Below, in pieces: positions 35,986 through 45,266 of a DNA stretch of 64,000 nucleotides. The stretch lies in the NCBI RefSeq assembly GCF_006438725.1, contig NZ_RCZD01000011.1, positions 124,001 through 188,000 on the forward strand. Reading direction: 5' to 3'. The notes beneath the pieces are model-generated. The model had not been told where the DNA came from. It did no database searches and saw only the letters and a list, made by a program, of their open reading frames with translations. The stretch's first letter is position 1. Each line of letters begins with the position of its first letter. The position numbers and the translations under genes are program-made. This stretch comes from Ewingella americana. Lineage in GTDB: Bacteria; Pseudomonadota; Gammaproteobacteria; Enterobacterales; Enterobacteriaceae.

Positions 35986-36189
35986 AGTATTCCTGTCCTT
36001 TTGTTCCCGGCGGTACGTTATGGGTTCGATTATTAAAGGCAGGTTACAAAGTTGTAAAACAACAATAGTTGCTATTCAGTTGCGCGAAATGAGATAGGGA
36101 AAGCGGGCGGGGTGTGACGGCGGTTTCTGCCGGAACGGATTTAAGGTAAGGTTTGCGCCATAACGATGGCGTCCACTTTCAGGCCCAAT

Positions 36190-36603
36190 ATGACAACGGA
36201 TAATCCCGACGAACTTTTCCGCCAAAAACTGGTGGCGCTCACGCTGACGCTGAATATTGATCCGCACGTGGCGGACAATCAGGTGCTGGACCGCGTGGCA
36301 CTCAGCTTTCGCAAACTGCTCAATTTTCTGTCCGAGGACAGTGAACGGAGCCAGCTGGCGTTTGACGCGCAGGCGAAAAACGCACTGGTCAGTGCCATCG
36401 GCGATAATTTTGCTCAATGTCAGGAAGGTGGATTGTTCAGAAAAGACATTTCAGCCCGATGGCTGGCCCGCAGTTTTGTCGGCATGCTGGACCAGATGCG
36501 GGAGGAGCCGGCCGACGCGGCCCTGCGCCATCAGCAAAGCATCGCCTGCGCGAAGATTCTCTGTGAAGGAATGTGGCCGGGCGCAGCGGATTCACGGGTT
36601 TAA
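36190..36603 (+). CDS. TetR C-terminal-domain-like protein lacking the DNA-binding domain
   Basis: About 137 residues, all helical. LFRQKLVALTLTLNIDPHV and FRKLLNFLSEDSERSQLAFD, together with the ending RWLARSFVGMLDQMREEP, read like the ligand-binding half of a TetR/AcrR regulator. No helix-turn-helix is found in any frame in the 180 bases upstream, so either the N-terminal half was lost or this is a free-standing domain. I use the ATG at 36190; one at 36166 is in frame. It is divergent from the monooxygenase operon, as a regulator would be. Confidence 0.6.
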   Translation: MTTDNPDELFRQKLVALTLTLNIDPHVADNQVLDRVALSFRKLLNFLSEDSERSQLAFDAQAKNALVSAIGDNFAQCQEGGLFRKDISARWLARSFVGMLDQMREEPADAALRHQQSIACAKILCEGMWPGAADSRV

Positions 36604-36608
36604 AACCC

Positions 36609-36649
36609 AAAAAAAGCCAGGGTGCGTTAACGGCACTCTGGCTTTTTTT
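36609..36649. terminator. Strong bidirectional terminator
   Basis: A 17-bp stem (36609-36625 with 36633-36649) with one G:U pair: seven A, GCCAGGGTGC, a 7-base loop, GCACTCTGGC, then seven T. It serves both the short plus-strand gene ending at 36603 and the facing gene ending at 36663. Confidence 0.93.
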
Positions 36650-36662
36650 ATGCGTGAAAGGC

Positions 36663-37493
36663 TTAGCGGCTGAGCGATTTAAACTGGCGTGTCGTTTCTG
36701 TTAACGCCACTTCGGTTGGCAGACGTTCCATAGAGCTTGCGCCGTAGAAACCATCCACCAGCGGGCAGTTTTTCATGATGTACTCTGCGTCCTGCGGCGA
36801 TGAAATCGGCCCGCCGTGGCACAGCACAATCACGTCTTCACGCACGCTTTTGGCAGCTTTCGCCCACTCGTTGATCATCGGCACGCAATCTTCGAGTTTA
36901 AGCGCGGTTCCGGCACCGATGTTCCCGCCGGTGGTCAGGCCCATGTGCGGCACGATAATGTCCGCACCGGCTTCAGTCATCGCGATGGCATCGGCGGCGC
37001 TGAATACGTAAGGCGTGGTCAGCATGTCTTTCTGATGGGCGAGACGGATCATATCGACTTCCAGCCCGTAGCCCATGCCGGTTTCTTCCAGATTGGCGCG
37101 GAAGTTACCGTCAATTAGCCCGACAGTCGGGAAATTCTGCACACCGGCAAACCCCAGGGCTTTCAAGTCATCGAGGAATTTATCGAACTGGCAGAATGGG
37201 TCAGTTCCGTTAACACCCGCCAGTACCGGCGTATGTTTCACCACCGGTATCACTTCTTTGGCCATATCGACCACAATCTCATTGGCGTTGCCGTAAGCCA
37301 GTAAACCGGCCAGCGACCCGCGCCCGGCCATACGGTAACGGCCTGAGTTGTAGATAACGATCAGGTCAATCCCACCGGCTTCTTCGCACTTGGCGGAGAG
37401 CCCCGTTCCCGCACCGCCGCCGATAATCGGCTCACGGCGGGCGATCATTTCATGAAATTTAGCCAGCAACGCCTGACGTTCAAATTTAGCCAT
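36663..37493 (-). CDS. TIM-barrel protein of the phosphoenolpyruvate-hydrolase-like family
   Basis: A 276-residue cytoplasmic barrel. [20 protein letters not shown] and [19 protein letters not shown] at the N-terminus, and [12 protein letters not shown] with [16 protein letters not shown] later, mark the family known as TIM-barrel signal-transduction or PEP-hydrolase-like. In plants the same module is fused to the Tm-1 domain. It follows the Tm-1-like gene by 11 bases. The reaction in bacteria is not established to my knowledge. Confidence 0.85.
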   Translation of the reverse strand: MAKFERQALLAKFHEMIARREPIIGGGAGTGLSAKCEEAGGIDLIVIYNSGRYRMAGRGSLAGLLAYGNANEIVVDMAKEVIPVVKHTPVLAGVNGTDPFCQFDKFLDDLKALGFAGVQNFPTVGLIDGNFRANLEETGMGYGLEVDMIRLAHQKDMLTTPYVFSAADAIAMTEAGADIIVPHMGLTTGGNIGAGTALKLEDCVPMINEWAKAAKSVREDVIVLCHGGPISSPQDAEYIMKNCPLVDGFYGASSMERLPTEVALTETTRQFKSLSR

Positions 37494-37504
37494 GATGGTT
37501 TCCC

Positions 37505-38719
37505 TTAATGTTGGGCAATATCTCTAAAGTGTCGGACTGCGGTAGCGGCAAACTCTGGATCATTAATGTTGCAGCTCAGTCTGACTAAACGCCGCTTTGC
37601 GGTCTGTTTTACGGTTTTTTCCAAGGTGTCGGCAAAAGCATTCAGCGCATCGGGGTTCCAGAAAGGTTGCCCGACCGCATCGAGGGCAGAAAAACCGCCC
37701 CCGGGTATCAGGAATCGCACTTCACCTTCGCAGGCGTTGAGCTTCTCCCCAATCCATTTCGCCATTTCTGCGTTTTCTTCCGGCGTGGTGCGCATCAGCG
37801 TCACCTGCGCATTGTGCTCGTAAAACTGGCGGCCGGCGTATTTGGCCGGAACGCTGGAAATATGGCCGAAGTTGACCATATCCAGTGCGCCGCAGGAGCC
37901 GACGTAAGGCACCTGCGTTTGTGCAATGGCGTCAAAGCGTTCAGGACCACAAGCCAGTACGCCATCAAATAAGAAGTCGCACACTTCAGTGGTGGTCAGA
38001 TCCAGTACGCCAGAAAGCAGCCCGCTGGAGACCAGTTTTTCCATCGCTTTACCGCCGCTGCCGGTGGCATGAAACACCAGGCAGTCAAATTCTTTTTCCA
38101 GCAGTTCGCTGGCGGCCTGGATGCATGGCGTGGTGACACCAAACATGGTCAGCCCGATCGCCGGTTTGTCATCTTCACTGTCTGGATGCGAGAAATAAAC
38201 CGCGCCGGCGATCTGGTGCGCGGCATTGGCCAGCACTTTGCGCGAAATGCGGTTTAGCCCTGCCACATCGGTGACGGAATAGAGCATGGCAATATCGCTC
38301 GCGCCGATATAAGCCGACACATCACCCGACGCCATCGTCGAGACCATCAGCTTCGGTACCCCCACCTGCAGGCTTTGCATCGCCGGAGTAATCAGTGCCG
38401 TCCCCCCAGAGCCACCCAGGCCGAGCAGGGCGGCGACGTCATTTCGCGATTCGATGAAGCGCTCGAATGCCACGGCCATCGCGCTGATAGCCCGCCCGCG
38501 ATCGCCGCAAAACACCGCATCTGCGCCATCAGGATGGAACGCGGCAACCGTCGCGGCACTGATATCGGCCAGCGTGTCGTGGCCCGTTGCTTTAGTTGAT
38601 AAATCCACCGTGACCGTTTTCAGGCCGGTAGCACGGACCAAATCACTGACAAAAACCAGTTCCCGACCTTTGGTATCCGTCGTGGTGGCGATGTAAACAC
38701 TGGGCGTTGGCACGGTCAT
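37505..38719 (-). CDS. Tm-1-like ATP-binding protein (UPF0261)
   Basis: A 404-residue cytoplasmic protein. [20 protein letters not shown] at the start, [40 protein letters not shown] and [20 protein letters not shown] are the UPF0261 marks; the domain binds ATP in the plant Tm-1 protein. First gene of a two-gene unit with the TIM-barrel protein, divergent from a TetR gene across a palindrome. The pair looks catabolic, but the substrate is unknown. Confidence 0.87.
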   Translation of the reverse strand: MTVPTPSVYIATTTDTKGRELVFVSDLVRATGLKTVTVDLSTKATGHDTLADISAATVAAFHPDGADAVFCGDRGRAISAMAVAFERFIESRNDVAALLGLGGSGGTALITPAMQSLQVGVPKLMVSTMASGDVSAYIGASDIAMLYSVTDVAGLNRISRKVLANAAHQIAGAVYFSHPDSEDDKPAIGLTMFGVTTPCIQAASELLEKEFDCLVFHATGSGGKAMEKLVSSGLLSGVLDLTTTEVCDFLFDGVLACGPERFDAIAQTQVPYVGSCGALDMVNFGHISSVPAKYAGRQFYEHNAQVTLMRTTPEENAEMAKWIGEKLNACEGEVRFLIPGGGFSALDAVGQPFWNPDALNAFADTLEKTVKQTAKRRLVRLSCNINDPEFAATAVRHFRDIAQH

Positions 38720-38796
38720 CGGGGCATCCTTAATATGAGTAAGATAACGTCATAATGAGACGGCGATCTTATTCATGCAAGGCTATCATACACATT

Positions 38797-38812
38797 TGAG
38801 ACTGTAGTCTCA
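38797..38812. promoter_or_regulatory. Palindromic operator between the Tm-1-like operon and its TetR gene
   Basis: TGAGACT, GT, AGTCTCA is a perfect inverted repeat. A further half-site TGAGAC lies at 38756-38761. On the minus strand an extended -10 (TGTGTATGAT) lies just past the palindrome, so binding here would shut the Tm-1-like operon and probably the TetR gene. Confidence 0.6.
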
Positions 38813-38897
38813 TAAAATTTACACACCGGTGATTTTACTTCGTATAGCTGCTGAATTTGCTAAAGTGACCCCATCAGGATATCGACGGAAATTGACT

Positions 38898-39524
38898 TTG
38901 ACACCTATCGACACTCAAAAAGAACTGACTCCGGCGCAGCGCCGCACCCGCCGACGGCTGGTGGCGGCAGCCATGTGTTTGTCAGAAAGCGGTGCGTTAC
39001 CCACGCTGACCGAAGTGGCCACGCAGGCAGAGATGTCACGCGCAACGGCCTACCGCTACTTCCCGACCCAGGGGGCATTGGTGGCGGCCATGGTTGAAGA
39101 GAGCCTCGGCCCAATCCTCGAGTGGCGTCCACATCAGGACAACGCCGATCAGCGTATCCATGAACTGCTGGCCTTTGCCTATCCGCGTATGCTCGAACAC
39201 GAAGGCGTGCTGCGTGCTGCACTGCAACTCTCATTGCAGCAGTGGTCTGAACGACGCCGTGATCCGAAAACAACAGAGACGCTGGTTCGTGGTAACCGTA
39301 AAAATATTCTCAAACGCGTGGTGGAACCGCTGGAAGGCAAAATGTCACCCGACAGTTTGCAGCGGATGATCTACGCCTTCTCGCTGATTTACGGCTCAGA
39401 GGTATTTATGGTCATGAAGGATATCTGGCACGTTGACGACAAAGAAATCCTCAACGTCACCCAGTGGATGGCGAAAGCGATTTTGCGTCAGGCCGAAGAG
39501 GATACAAAGAAAGGGAACGCCTGA
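38898..39524 (+). CDS. TetR-family regulator of the Tm-1-like operon
   Basis: About 208 residues. The helix-turn-helix is TRRRLVAAAMCLSESGALPT followed by LTEVATQAEMSRATAYRYFP, with a helical effector domain after it. The start is unsure: a GTG at 38829 opens the frame, but TTG at 38898 has a GGAA eight bases upstream and gives a normal-length N-terminus. Divergent orientation and the palindrome at 38797-38812 point to control of the neighbouring pair. Confidence 0.82.
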   Translation: MTPIDTQKELTPAQRRTRRRLVAAAMCLSESGALPTLTEVATQAEMSRATAYRYFPTQGALVAAMVEESLGPILEWRPHQDNADQRIHELLAFAYPRMLEHEGVLRAALQLSLQQWSERRRDPKTTETLVRGNRKNILKRVVEPLEGKMSPDSLQRMIYAFSLIYGSEVFMVMKDIWHVDDKEILNVTQWMAKAILRQAEEDTKKGNA

Positions 39525-39555
39525 CGGGAAGAGTCCCGGCAGGCGATCAATATTG

Positions 39556-40002
39556 CTATAACAGTTTCTGCTGCGCCGTAAAGCGGCGAAAGGCATCGAG
39601 GGTTTCGTCGCTAACATGATGCTCGACACCTTCAGCATCGAGGCGTGCGGTTTCCGGACTGATGCCCAGAGCAATAAAGAAGGACTCCACCACATTATGC
39701 CGCTCACGGTTTTCCGCCGCCAACCTCTCACCTTCCGGCGTCAAAAATGTTCCCCGATACGGCAATTGGCGAACCAGCCCGGCGCTGGCCAGACGTTTAA
39801 GGGTTTTCGCCACCGTCGGCTGCGAAACGCCGAGACGGGCGGCTAAATCGACCTGCCGCGCTTCACCAAATTCGCGGATCAAATCCGAGATCAGCTCAAC
39901 GTAGTCATCCATTAATTCCCGACGATGTGCCTCTCGCACCTGTAAAAAACCCTGAGCGTGCTCTTCAGCATCCAATAACGGATTCGATTTCTTATTATTC
40001 AC
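39556..40002 (-). CDS. mntR: Manganese-responsive regulator MntR
   Basis: About 148 residues. [40 protein letters not shown] (winged helix) and [16 protein letters not shown] (metal-binding and dimer part) match E. coli MntR closely. I start at the GTG at 40002 ([19 protein letters not shown]), preceded by an AGG-containing site; the longer upstream frame is unlike known MntR. With Mn2+ bound it represses uptake genes. It is divergent from sitABCD with a MntR-type palindrome between them. Confidence 0.93.
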   Translation of the reverse strand: MNNKKSNPLLDAEEHAQGFLQVREAHRRELMDDYVELISDLIREFGEARQVDLAARLGVSQPTVAKTLKRLASAGLVRQLPYRGTFLTPEGERLAAENRERHNVVESFFIALGISPETARLDAEGVEHHVSDETLDAFRRFTAQQKLL

Positions 40003-40114
40003 AACGCCTGCCTCTTTCTTGCTCAATGGTTTTTTACCTTGGCCGCTATCACAGCGGCAAGGAGTGACATTGTAAACCAAGCGGCCTCCAGCACCAATTT
40101 TTGCAAACTTCACC

Positions 40115-40144
40115 TTGGCTATGTAGTATAGCCTATGCTATACA
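40115..40144 (+). promoter_or_regulatory. sitABCD promoter with MntR-type palindrome
   Basis: -35 TTGGCT (40115-40120), an 18-base spacer and -10 TATACA (40139-40144). GTATAGC CTAT GCTATAC (40126-40143) is a perfect inverted repeat with the TAGC...GCTA core of the enterobacterial MntR box and lies across the spacer and -10. Binding would block sit transcription when manganese is ample. I see no Fur box as clear as this. Confidence 0.75.
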
Positions 40145-40193
40145 TGAATAATAAACCGCCATCTTGTGCTGTTGTGTTCTCAGGAGGAATTTC

Positions 40194-41150
40194 ATGGAAA
40201 GAGGCCGGGGTCTTATAAATCACGCTGTTTCAGCCTGGTTCAGTCATTCACCGTTTCGCTTACGGCTGATGCTGGTCGGGATGATGGCTTCGCTGCTCGG
40301 CGGTAATGCACAAGCGGTTGAAAAAAATCAAAAAAAGTTCAAAGTAGTCACTACTTTCACGGTGATTCAGGACATCGCGCAGAACGTCGCCGGTGACGCC
40401 GCCACGGTAGAGTCGATCACCAAACCCGGCGCTGAAATCCATGATTATCAGCCCACACCGCGTGATATTGTCAAAACCCAGTCGGCCGATTTGATTCTGT
40501 GGAACGGCTTCAATCTGGAACGCTGGTTTGGGCGATTCTTTGCCAATATCAAGAATGTGCCGTCGGTGACGGTGACCGACGGCATTACCCCGTTGCCTAT
40601 TCAGGCAGGGCCGTACGTCGGCAACCCCAATCCGCACGCCTGGATGTCTTCTAAAAACGCGCTGATCTACGTCGAGAATATCCGTGCGGCGCTGGTCAAA
40701 TATGACCCGGACAACGCCCCGACCTATGACCGCAACGCCAAAAATTACGCGGAAAAAATCAGTCAGCTGGATGCGCCGCTGCGCGCCCGTCTGGAGCAGA
40801 TCCCTGCCGGACAGCGCTGGTTAGTCACCAGTGAAGGGGCGTTCAGTTACCTGGCGAAAGATTATCAGTTGAAAGAGGCTTATCTGTGGCCAATCAACGC
40901 CGAAGAGCAGGGTACGCCTCAGCAGGTTAAAAAACTGATCGATCGGGTGCGCGAAAAACAGATCCCGGTGGTGTTCAGCGAAAGTACTATTTCAGATAAA
41001 CCCGCCAGACAGGTGAGTAAAGAGACTGGCGCAAAGTACGGCGGCGTGCTGTATGTCGATTCGCTTTCCGCCGCCAGTGGCCCGGTACCGACCTATATTG
41101 ATTTGCTGAAGGTCACCGTCGGCACCATTGCCGAAGGATTCGGACAATGA
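40194..41150 (+). CDS. sitA: SitA/YfeA manganese/iron-binding periplasmic protein
   Basis: A 318-residue cluster A-I binding protein. The ATG at 40194 follows AGGAGGA; a signal peptide ends near residue 36 (GGNAQA). [35 protein letters not shown] (first His ligand), [18 protein letters not shown] (second His), [14 protein letters not shown] (Glu ligand) and [20 protein letters not shown] (Asp ligand) are the Mn2+/Fe2+ site. First gene of a tightly coupled four-gene operon. Confidence 0.95.
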   Translation: MERGRGLINHAVSAWFSHSPFRLRLMLVGMMASLLGGNAQAVEKNQKKFKVVTTFTVIQDIAQNVAGDAATVESITKPGAEIHDYQPTPRDIVKTQSADLILWNGFNLERWFGRFFANIKNVPSVTVTDGITPLPIQAGPYVGNPNPHAWMSSKNALIYVENIRAALVKYDPDNAPTYDRNAKNYAEKISQLDAPLRARLEQIPAGQRWLVTSEGAFSYLAKDYQLKEAYLWPINAEEQGTPQQVKKLIDRVREKQIPVVFSESTISDKPARQVSKETGAKYGGVLYVDSLSAASGPVPTYIDLLKVTVGTIAEGFGQ

Positions 41151-41932
41151 CTTTGCCGCGCCTTGATCTCAACGTCGACAATATTTCGGTGACTTATAAT
41201 AACGGCCACACGGCGATTCAAAACGCTGGCTTTCGGTTACGTGGCGGTTCTATTTGCGCGCTGCTTGGTGTTAACGGCAGCGGCAAGTCCACGCTGTTCA
41301 AAACCATTATGGGCATTATCCGCCCAACGCAGGGCAGCGTGACCCTCGACGGGCTGAACGTCGCTAAGGCACTGAAACAAAACCTGATTGCTTACGTGCC
41401 ACAGTCCGAAGAGGTGGACTGGAATTTCCCGGTGTTAGTGCGTGATGTCGTGATGATGGGCCGCTATGGCAAGATGTCGTTTCTGCGCATTCCGTCAACA
41501 GAGGACAAGCGACAAGTCGCTTCCGCATTGGCGCGAGTCGGCCTGACAGATCTGGCACAGCGTCAGATTGGCGAGCTGTCCGGTGGTCAGAAGAAGCGCG
41601 TGTTTCTGGCCCGCGCCCTGGCGCAACAAGGCCGGGTAATGCTGCTCGATGAGCCTTTTACCGGCGTTGATATCAAAACCGAAAATGCCATTATCGAGTT
41701 ACTTTGTCAGTTGCGCGAAGAAGGACATCTGATTCTGGTTTCTACGCATAATATTGCCAGCGTACCGGAGTTCTGTGACAGGGTAGTGTTGATCAATAAA
41801 ACCGTGATTGCCCACGGCCCGCTGGAAACCACGTTTACCGCTGAAAATCTTGAGAGCACCTTTGGCGGCGCGCTGCGTAACATCAACTACCTGTCTCAGG
41901 ATCGTCCCTCGCCAGTCAGGCTGGCGCAATGA
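41147..41932 (+). CDS. sitB: SitB/YfeB ABC ATPase
   Basis: A 261-residue ATPase with Walker [10 protein letters not shown], signature [15 protein letters not shown] and Walker [33 protein letters not shown] is typical of manganese/zinc importers. Four-base overlaps (ATGA) with sitA and sitC. It drives import by the SitC/SitD channel. Confidence 0.95.
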   Translation: MTLPRLDLNVDNISVTYNNGHTAIQNAGFRLRGGSICALLGVNGSGKSTLFKTIMGIIRPTQGSVTLDGLNVAKALKQNLIAYVPQSEEVDWNFPVLVRDVVMMGRYGKMSFLRIPSTEDKRQVASALARVGLTDLAQRQIGELSGGQKKRVFLARALAQQGRVMLLDEPFTGVDIKTENAIIELLCQLREEGHLILVSTHNIASVPEFCDRVVLINKTVIAHGPLETTFTAENLESTFGGALRNINYLSQDRPSPVRLAQ

Positions 41933-42786
41933 TTGAACTGATGCTCGAACCGTTTCACTACAACTACATGGTCAAAGCCATCTGGGTCAGCGCCGGGGTT
42001 GGCGCGGTATGTGCGTTTCTATCCGCATATTTGATGCTCAAAGGTTGGTCGCTGATGGGCGATGCACTATCACACTCCGTGGTGCCCGGCGTCGCTGGCG
42101 CTTATGCACTGGGTTTCCCATACGCCATTGGCGCATTCGGTACCGGCATTCTGGCCGCGCTGTCGATGACGTTGTTACGTCATTACACCAAACTGCGGGA
42201 AGACGCGATCATCGGCTTCGTTTTTTCGACGTTCTTCGCCCTCGGGCTGTTACTGGTGTCAATGAACCCGACGTCGGTCAACGTGCAGTCCATCTTGTTT
42301 GGCAATATTTTGGGTATTGATGACGCCGACATTTTGCAGGTGCAAATTATCGTCGGCGTCTCGTTGCTGGTGCTGTGCGTTGTCTGGCGTGACCTGTTGG
42401 CGGTGTTCTTTGACGAAGCACATGCGCGGTCGGTTGGCCTTTCACCTCTGTGGCTCAAGGTGATTTTCTTCACCCTGTTCAGCGCATGTAGCGTGGCCGC
42501 GCTCCAGACCGTCGGCGCAATTTTGGTGATCGCTATGGTGATCACACCCGGCGCAACCGCCTATCTGCTGACTGACCGTTTCTCCCATTTGCTCATCATT
42601 GCAGTCATCTTGGGTACAGCCACCAGTGCAGTCGGCGCCTGGCTGAGTTATTACCTCGATGGCGCAACCGGCGGGGTGATTGTCTGCCTACAAACCACGG
42701 TATTCCTGCTGGCGTTTCTGTTCGCACCAAAACATGGTTGGCTGGTTAATCGCCTTCGTCTCTACCGGGCAGGGAGCCGCACATGA
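41929..42786 (+). CDS. sitC: SitC/YfeC metal-import permease
   Basis: A 285-residue ABC-3 family permease with about eight helices. [21 protein letters not shown] is the family's cytoplasmic motif, and [20 protein letters not shown] is the late conserved helix. It pairs with SitD. Overlaps sitB and sitD by four bases each. Confidence 0.95.
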   Translation: MIELMLEPFHYNYMVKAIWVSAGVGAVCAFLSAYLMLKGWSLMGDALSHSVVPGVAGAYALGFPYAIGAFGTGILAALSMTLLRHYTKLREDAIIGFVFSTFFALGLLLVSMNPTSVNVQSILFGNILGIDDADILQVQIIVGVSLLVLCVVWRDLLAVFFDEAHARSVGLSPLWLKVIFFTLFSACSVAALQTVGAILVIAMVITPGATAYLLTDRFSHLLIIAVILGTATSAVGAWLSYYLDGATGGVIVCLQTTVFLLAFLFAPKHGWLVNRLRLYRAGSRT

Positions 42787-43631
42787 TGGCCTGGATTGAT
42801 GTTCTGATGGAGCCAATGAGTTTCGCGTTTATGCAACGCGCGCTGCTGACCGCCGCCGCAACCAGTATTGTCTGCGCAATATTCTCCTGCTTTCTGGTAC
42901 TCAAAGGCTGGTCACTGATGGGCGATGCCATCTCCCATGCGGTACTGCCCGGCGTGGTACTGGCTTATCTGGCCGGTATTCCGCTGGTGGTCGGCGCGTT
43001 CAGCTCTGGGGTGTTCTGCGCCGTTGCTACCGGTTTTATCAAAGAGCACTGCCGCGTGAAAGAAGACTCGGTGATGGGCATTGTATTCTCCGGTATGTTT
43101 GCGGCAGGTCTGGTGCTGTTTTCGCGGGTGAATACCGAACAGCATTTGAGTCATATTCTGTTCGGTAATGTGCTGGGCGTGACAGACGGCGAAATGCTGC
43201 AAACGCTGATTATCGCGGCCCTGGTCACGCTGGCAATATTTTTGAAATTCAAAGATCTGGTGCTGTTCTGTTTTGATCCGGTACAGGCCAAAGTTATCGG
43301 GCTGCCGGTACGGTTTTACCATTATGCGTTGTTGTGTCTGCTGGCTTTGACCATTGTCGCCGCGCTGCAGGCGGTAGGCGTGGTGTTAGTGGTCGCGATG
43401 CTGATCACGCCCGGTATCACCGCATTTTTACTGAGTAAAACCTTGCCAAAGATGGTGATGATCGCAGTGACGGCGTCACTTTTGGCCGCTATCAGCGGTA
43501 CCTTCATCAGTTTTTATATCGACGCGGCGACCGGGCCGACCATCGTGCTGATTCAGGCATTGTTCTTCCTGCTGGCGCTGGCGGTACACTTGCTGCGCGG
43601 AAATCCGAAGCCGGTGGCGGAGTTGTCTTAG
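42783..43631 (+). CDS. sitD: SitD/YfeD metal-import permease
   Basis: A 282-residue ABC-3 permease, a relative of Sit[22 protein letters not shown] and VGVVLVVAMLITPGITAFLL repeat the SitC motifs. Having two permease genes is standard for Sit/Yfe systems. Last gene of the operon; no clear hairpin follows. Confidence 0.95.
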   Translation: MMAWIDVLMEPMSFAFMQRALLTAAATSIVCAIFSCFLVLKGWSLMGDAISHAVLPGVVLAYLAGIPLVVGAFSSGVFCAVATGFIKEHCRVKEDSVMGIVFSGMFAAGLVLFSRVNTEQHLSHILFGNVLGVTDGEMLQTLIIAALVTLAIFLKFKDLVLFCFDPVQAKVIGLPVRFYHYALLCLLALTIVAALQAVGVVLVVAMLITPGITAFLLSKTLPKMVMIAVTASLLAAISGTFISFYIDAATGPTIVLIQALFFLLALAVHLLRGNPKPVAELS

Positions 43632-43701
43632 TCTTATAAATCAGAAATAGAACAGAACATTTGTCATACTCATTGGCAGATAACCTGAGGAAGGAGCAGC
43701 A

Positions 43702-44271
43702 ATGAATATCAGTAAATCTGACAGCAGCGATGCGCGGGAAATATTACAGATGCTGGGCGAATCTAAAGGGGAAAACCTCACGCCGCAGCAGCGCGCAGAA
43801 GAGGGGTTTACTCAGGGCAGTATGGATGAAGCCATGCTGAAAAACTTCCAGGCTGGCAGCGGTGTGTTTGTCAGTAAAGCGCAGGCCAGCGATAATACGG
43901 TGATCACCGGCGTGGCGATGACGGTACCGGGAAGGTTGGCAAAACACGGTACGGCGCAGGCTGCGTACAATATAGTTCTGGAAAGTGGTGAAGTAACGGC
44001 AGACCAGATTTTCCTCTATGGCCCCGTTACCGTCCGTCAGGCTTTCCGAGGTAAAGGTATCCTCACGCAGCTGCTTATCCATATCTGCCAGGCGCTGAAA
44101 GATCAATATAGTCTCGGCGTAGCTTTTGTGGATAAAGAGAATCATAAATCGCTGTTAATCCACCGCCATTACCCGATGAAAGAGCCTGGCAGCTTCGAGC
44201 TGAATGGCCGCAGCTATGCAATCTTCACCTTTGCGCCCGCCACCGTACTGGCGTTCTACCAGAACCGTTAA
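43702..44271 (+). CDS. GNAT-like acetyltransferase of unknown substrate
   Basis: A 189-residue cytoplasmic protein. YGPVTVRQAFRGKGILTQLL is a good acetyl-CoA loop (R..GKG) followed by the usual helix, and VDKENHKSLLIHRHYPMKEP fits the late GNAT strand-helix. The first 60 residues are variable. GGAAGGAGC lies eight to nine bases before ATG. Single gene. The substrate cannot be guessed. Confidence 0.75.
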   Translation: MNISKSDSSDAREILQMLGESKGENLTPQQRAEEGFTQGSMDEAMLKNFQAGSGVFVSKAQASDNTVITGVAMTVPGRLAKHGTAQAAYNIVLESGEVTADQIFLYGPVTVRQAFRGKGILTQLLIHICQALKDQYSLGVAFVDKENHKSLLIHRHYPMKEPGSFELNGRSYAIFTFAPATVLAFYQNR

Positions 44272-44452
44272 TCATCCCCTTCATTTCTGGTTACCTGCGT
44301 ATGGCACGCGAAGCCGCATAGTTGCTGGGCAACTATAGAAAGCAGAAATGGATATTTTATTTCCCAGCCATTCCACGGTTAACTGGTTTCAACGAAGAAC
44401 AATGTGAAAGCGTTTTTCTTCAAGATTTCACTAACACGGGAGTGCTTTCATC

Positions 44453-44641
44453 ATGCCGCAGACAAAACGTTTGAAGACTTCAATCTCATTTTGGCAGCGC
44501 GTCAAACACAAGTGTGCCAGTGCGTTTATCAGCGAACCTTCACAGGACAGCACCCGTATGATGGAAGCGTTAATCCCAACAGGAAGTTTATATGGTATCG
44601 AAATGGGAAATATCGACCCGGCCTGGTATCGCGAGAAATAA
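44453..44641 (+). CDS. Possible 62-residue protein
   Basis: The frame opens with MPQTKRLKTSISFWQRVK after GGGAG ten bases upstream and ends with GNIDPAWYREK. It is basic at the N-terminus, soluble, without known motifs. The sequence looks protein-like rather than random, but I cannot place it. Isolated in a 1-kb gap. Confidence 0.45.
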   Translation: MPQTKRLKTSISFWQRVKHKCASAFISEPSQDSTRMMEALIPTGSLYGIEMGNIDPAWYREK

Positions 44642-44749
44642 TCGCGTCCATCGCATGATGCGCATATTTTATTGGAATGAACTCTGCGTGTTAACAAAAG
44701 GCCTTAATGCTTCTCCTGGTAGGGCAAATATGTAGTAGTAGTAAATTCG

Positions 44750-44828
44750 TTCTCTCTGACCTCGTCGTAAATGTGATTATCTCTCTCATTTGTGGAGCCC
44801 ATAACTGCCTGCAGTTATGGGTTTTTTA
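44750..44828 (+). ncRNA. Candidate Hfq-type small RNA with RybB-like 3' end
   Basis: A strong terminator at 44798-44827 has no gene in front of it except the doubtful frame ending at 44641. The bases ATTTGTGGAGCCCATAA ... TTATGGGTTTTTTATT resemble the 3' part of the small RNA RybB as I remember it (TTTTGTGGAGCCCATCAA, stem, GATGGGTTTTTT). The RybB 5' seed (GCCACTGCTTTTC) is absent, so it would pair with other targets. The 5' end near 44750 is a guess. Confidence 0.5.
44798..44827 (+). terminator. Orphan intrinsic terminator
   Basis: CCCATAACTG (44798-44807), loop CCTG, CAGTTATGGG (44812-44821), then six T. A perfect 10-bp stem; see the small-RNA candidate it ends. Confidence 0.9.
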
Positions 44829-44895
44829 TTGCCCTCATCTCCCAAATCTCACTCACCGCTGTTTTTAGACAACAGGGTAGGCGCTAATAACAGGC

Positions 44896-44925
44896 AAAAA
44901 AAAGCCCCGCCAGTCAGGGCGGGGC
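44896..44925 (-). terminator. Orphan intrinsic terminator reading leftward
   Basis: On the minus strand GCCCCGCC, loop CTGACT, GGCGGGGC, then eight T. No minus-strand gene precedes it: to the right lies the upstream region of the plus-strand porin. It implies a leftward transcript starting somewhere in 44930-45260. Confidence 0.9.
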
Positions 44926-45266
44926 GAAGATGCAATATCAGCCACAGGGAAGGGCTATTGAAAATAATAAGATGACGCTCAACAAGGATAGTAGACCATG
45001 GTGATGAGTCCATGATCTGGGAACTAAAATATCACAACACTTTAGCTATTAATAAATACAAATTTTATATGAATTAATAATGAAATATATTATATATAAA
45101 TGAAAGTTGTCACTGAAATAATTAGCAATAAATAATAAAAGTGTTTTTGATAATTTAATTAAAAAACTACGGAACTATATAGTTATGATTAGTGCGAAGG
45201 GCTAAGCATATATATATTGTATTTTTAGAATAAAAACATTCATATTAATGATAAAGGAATACCATA

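Larger units (their letters stand above)
44272..45266. other. 1-kb gap before the porin
   Basis: It holds the small frame at 44453-44641, the candidate small RNA at 44750-44828, two convergent orphan terminators, and an AT-rich stretch (45040-45260) that must contain the porin promoter. I do not see micF in its usual form, though a leftward small RNA here would sit where micF sits relative to ompC. Confidence 0.5.

Noticed and set aside
44930-45260. A standard micF gene upstream of the porin
   Set aside because: The minus strand lacks the MicF 5' region as I remember it; only an orphan leftward terminator supports a small RNA here.
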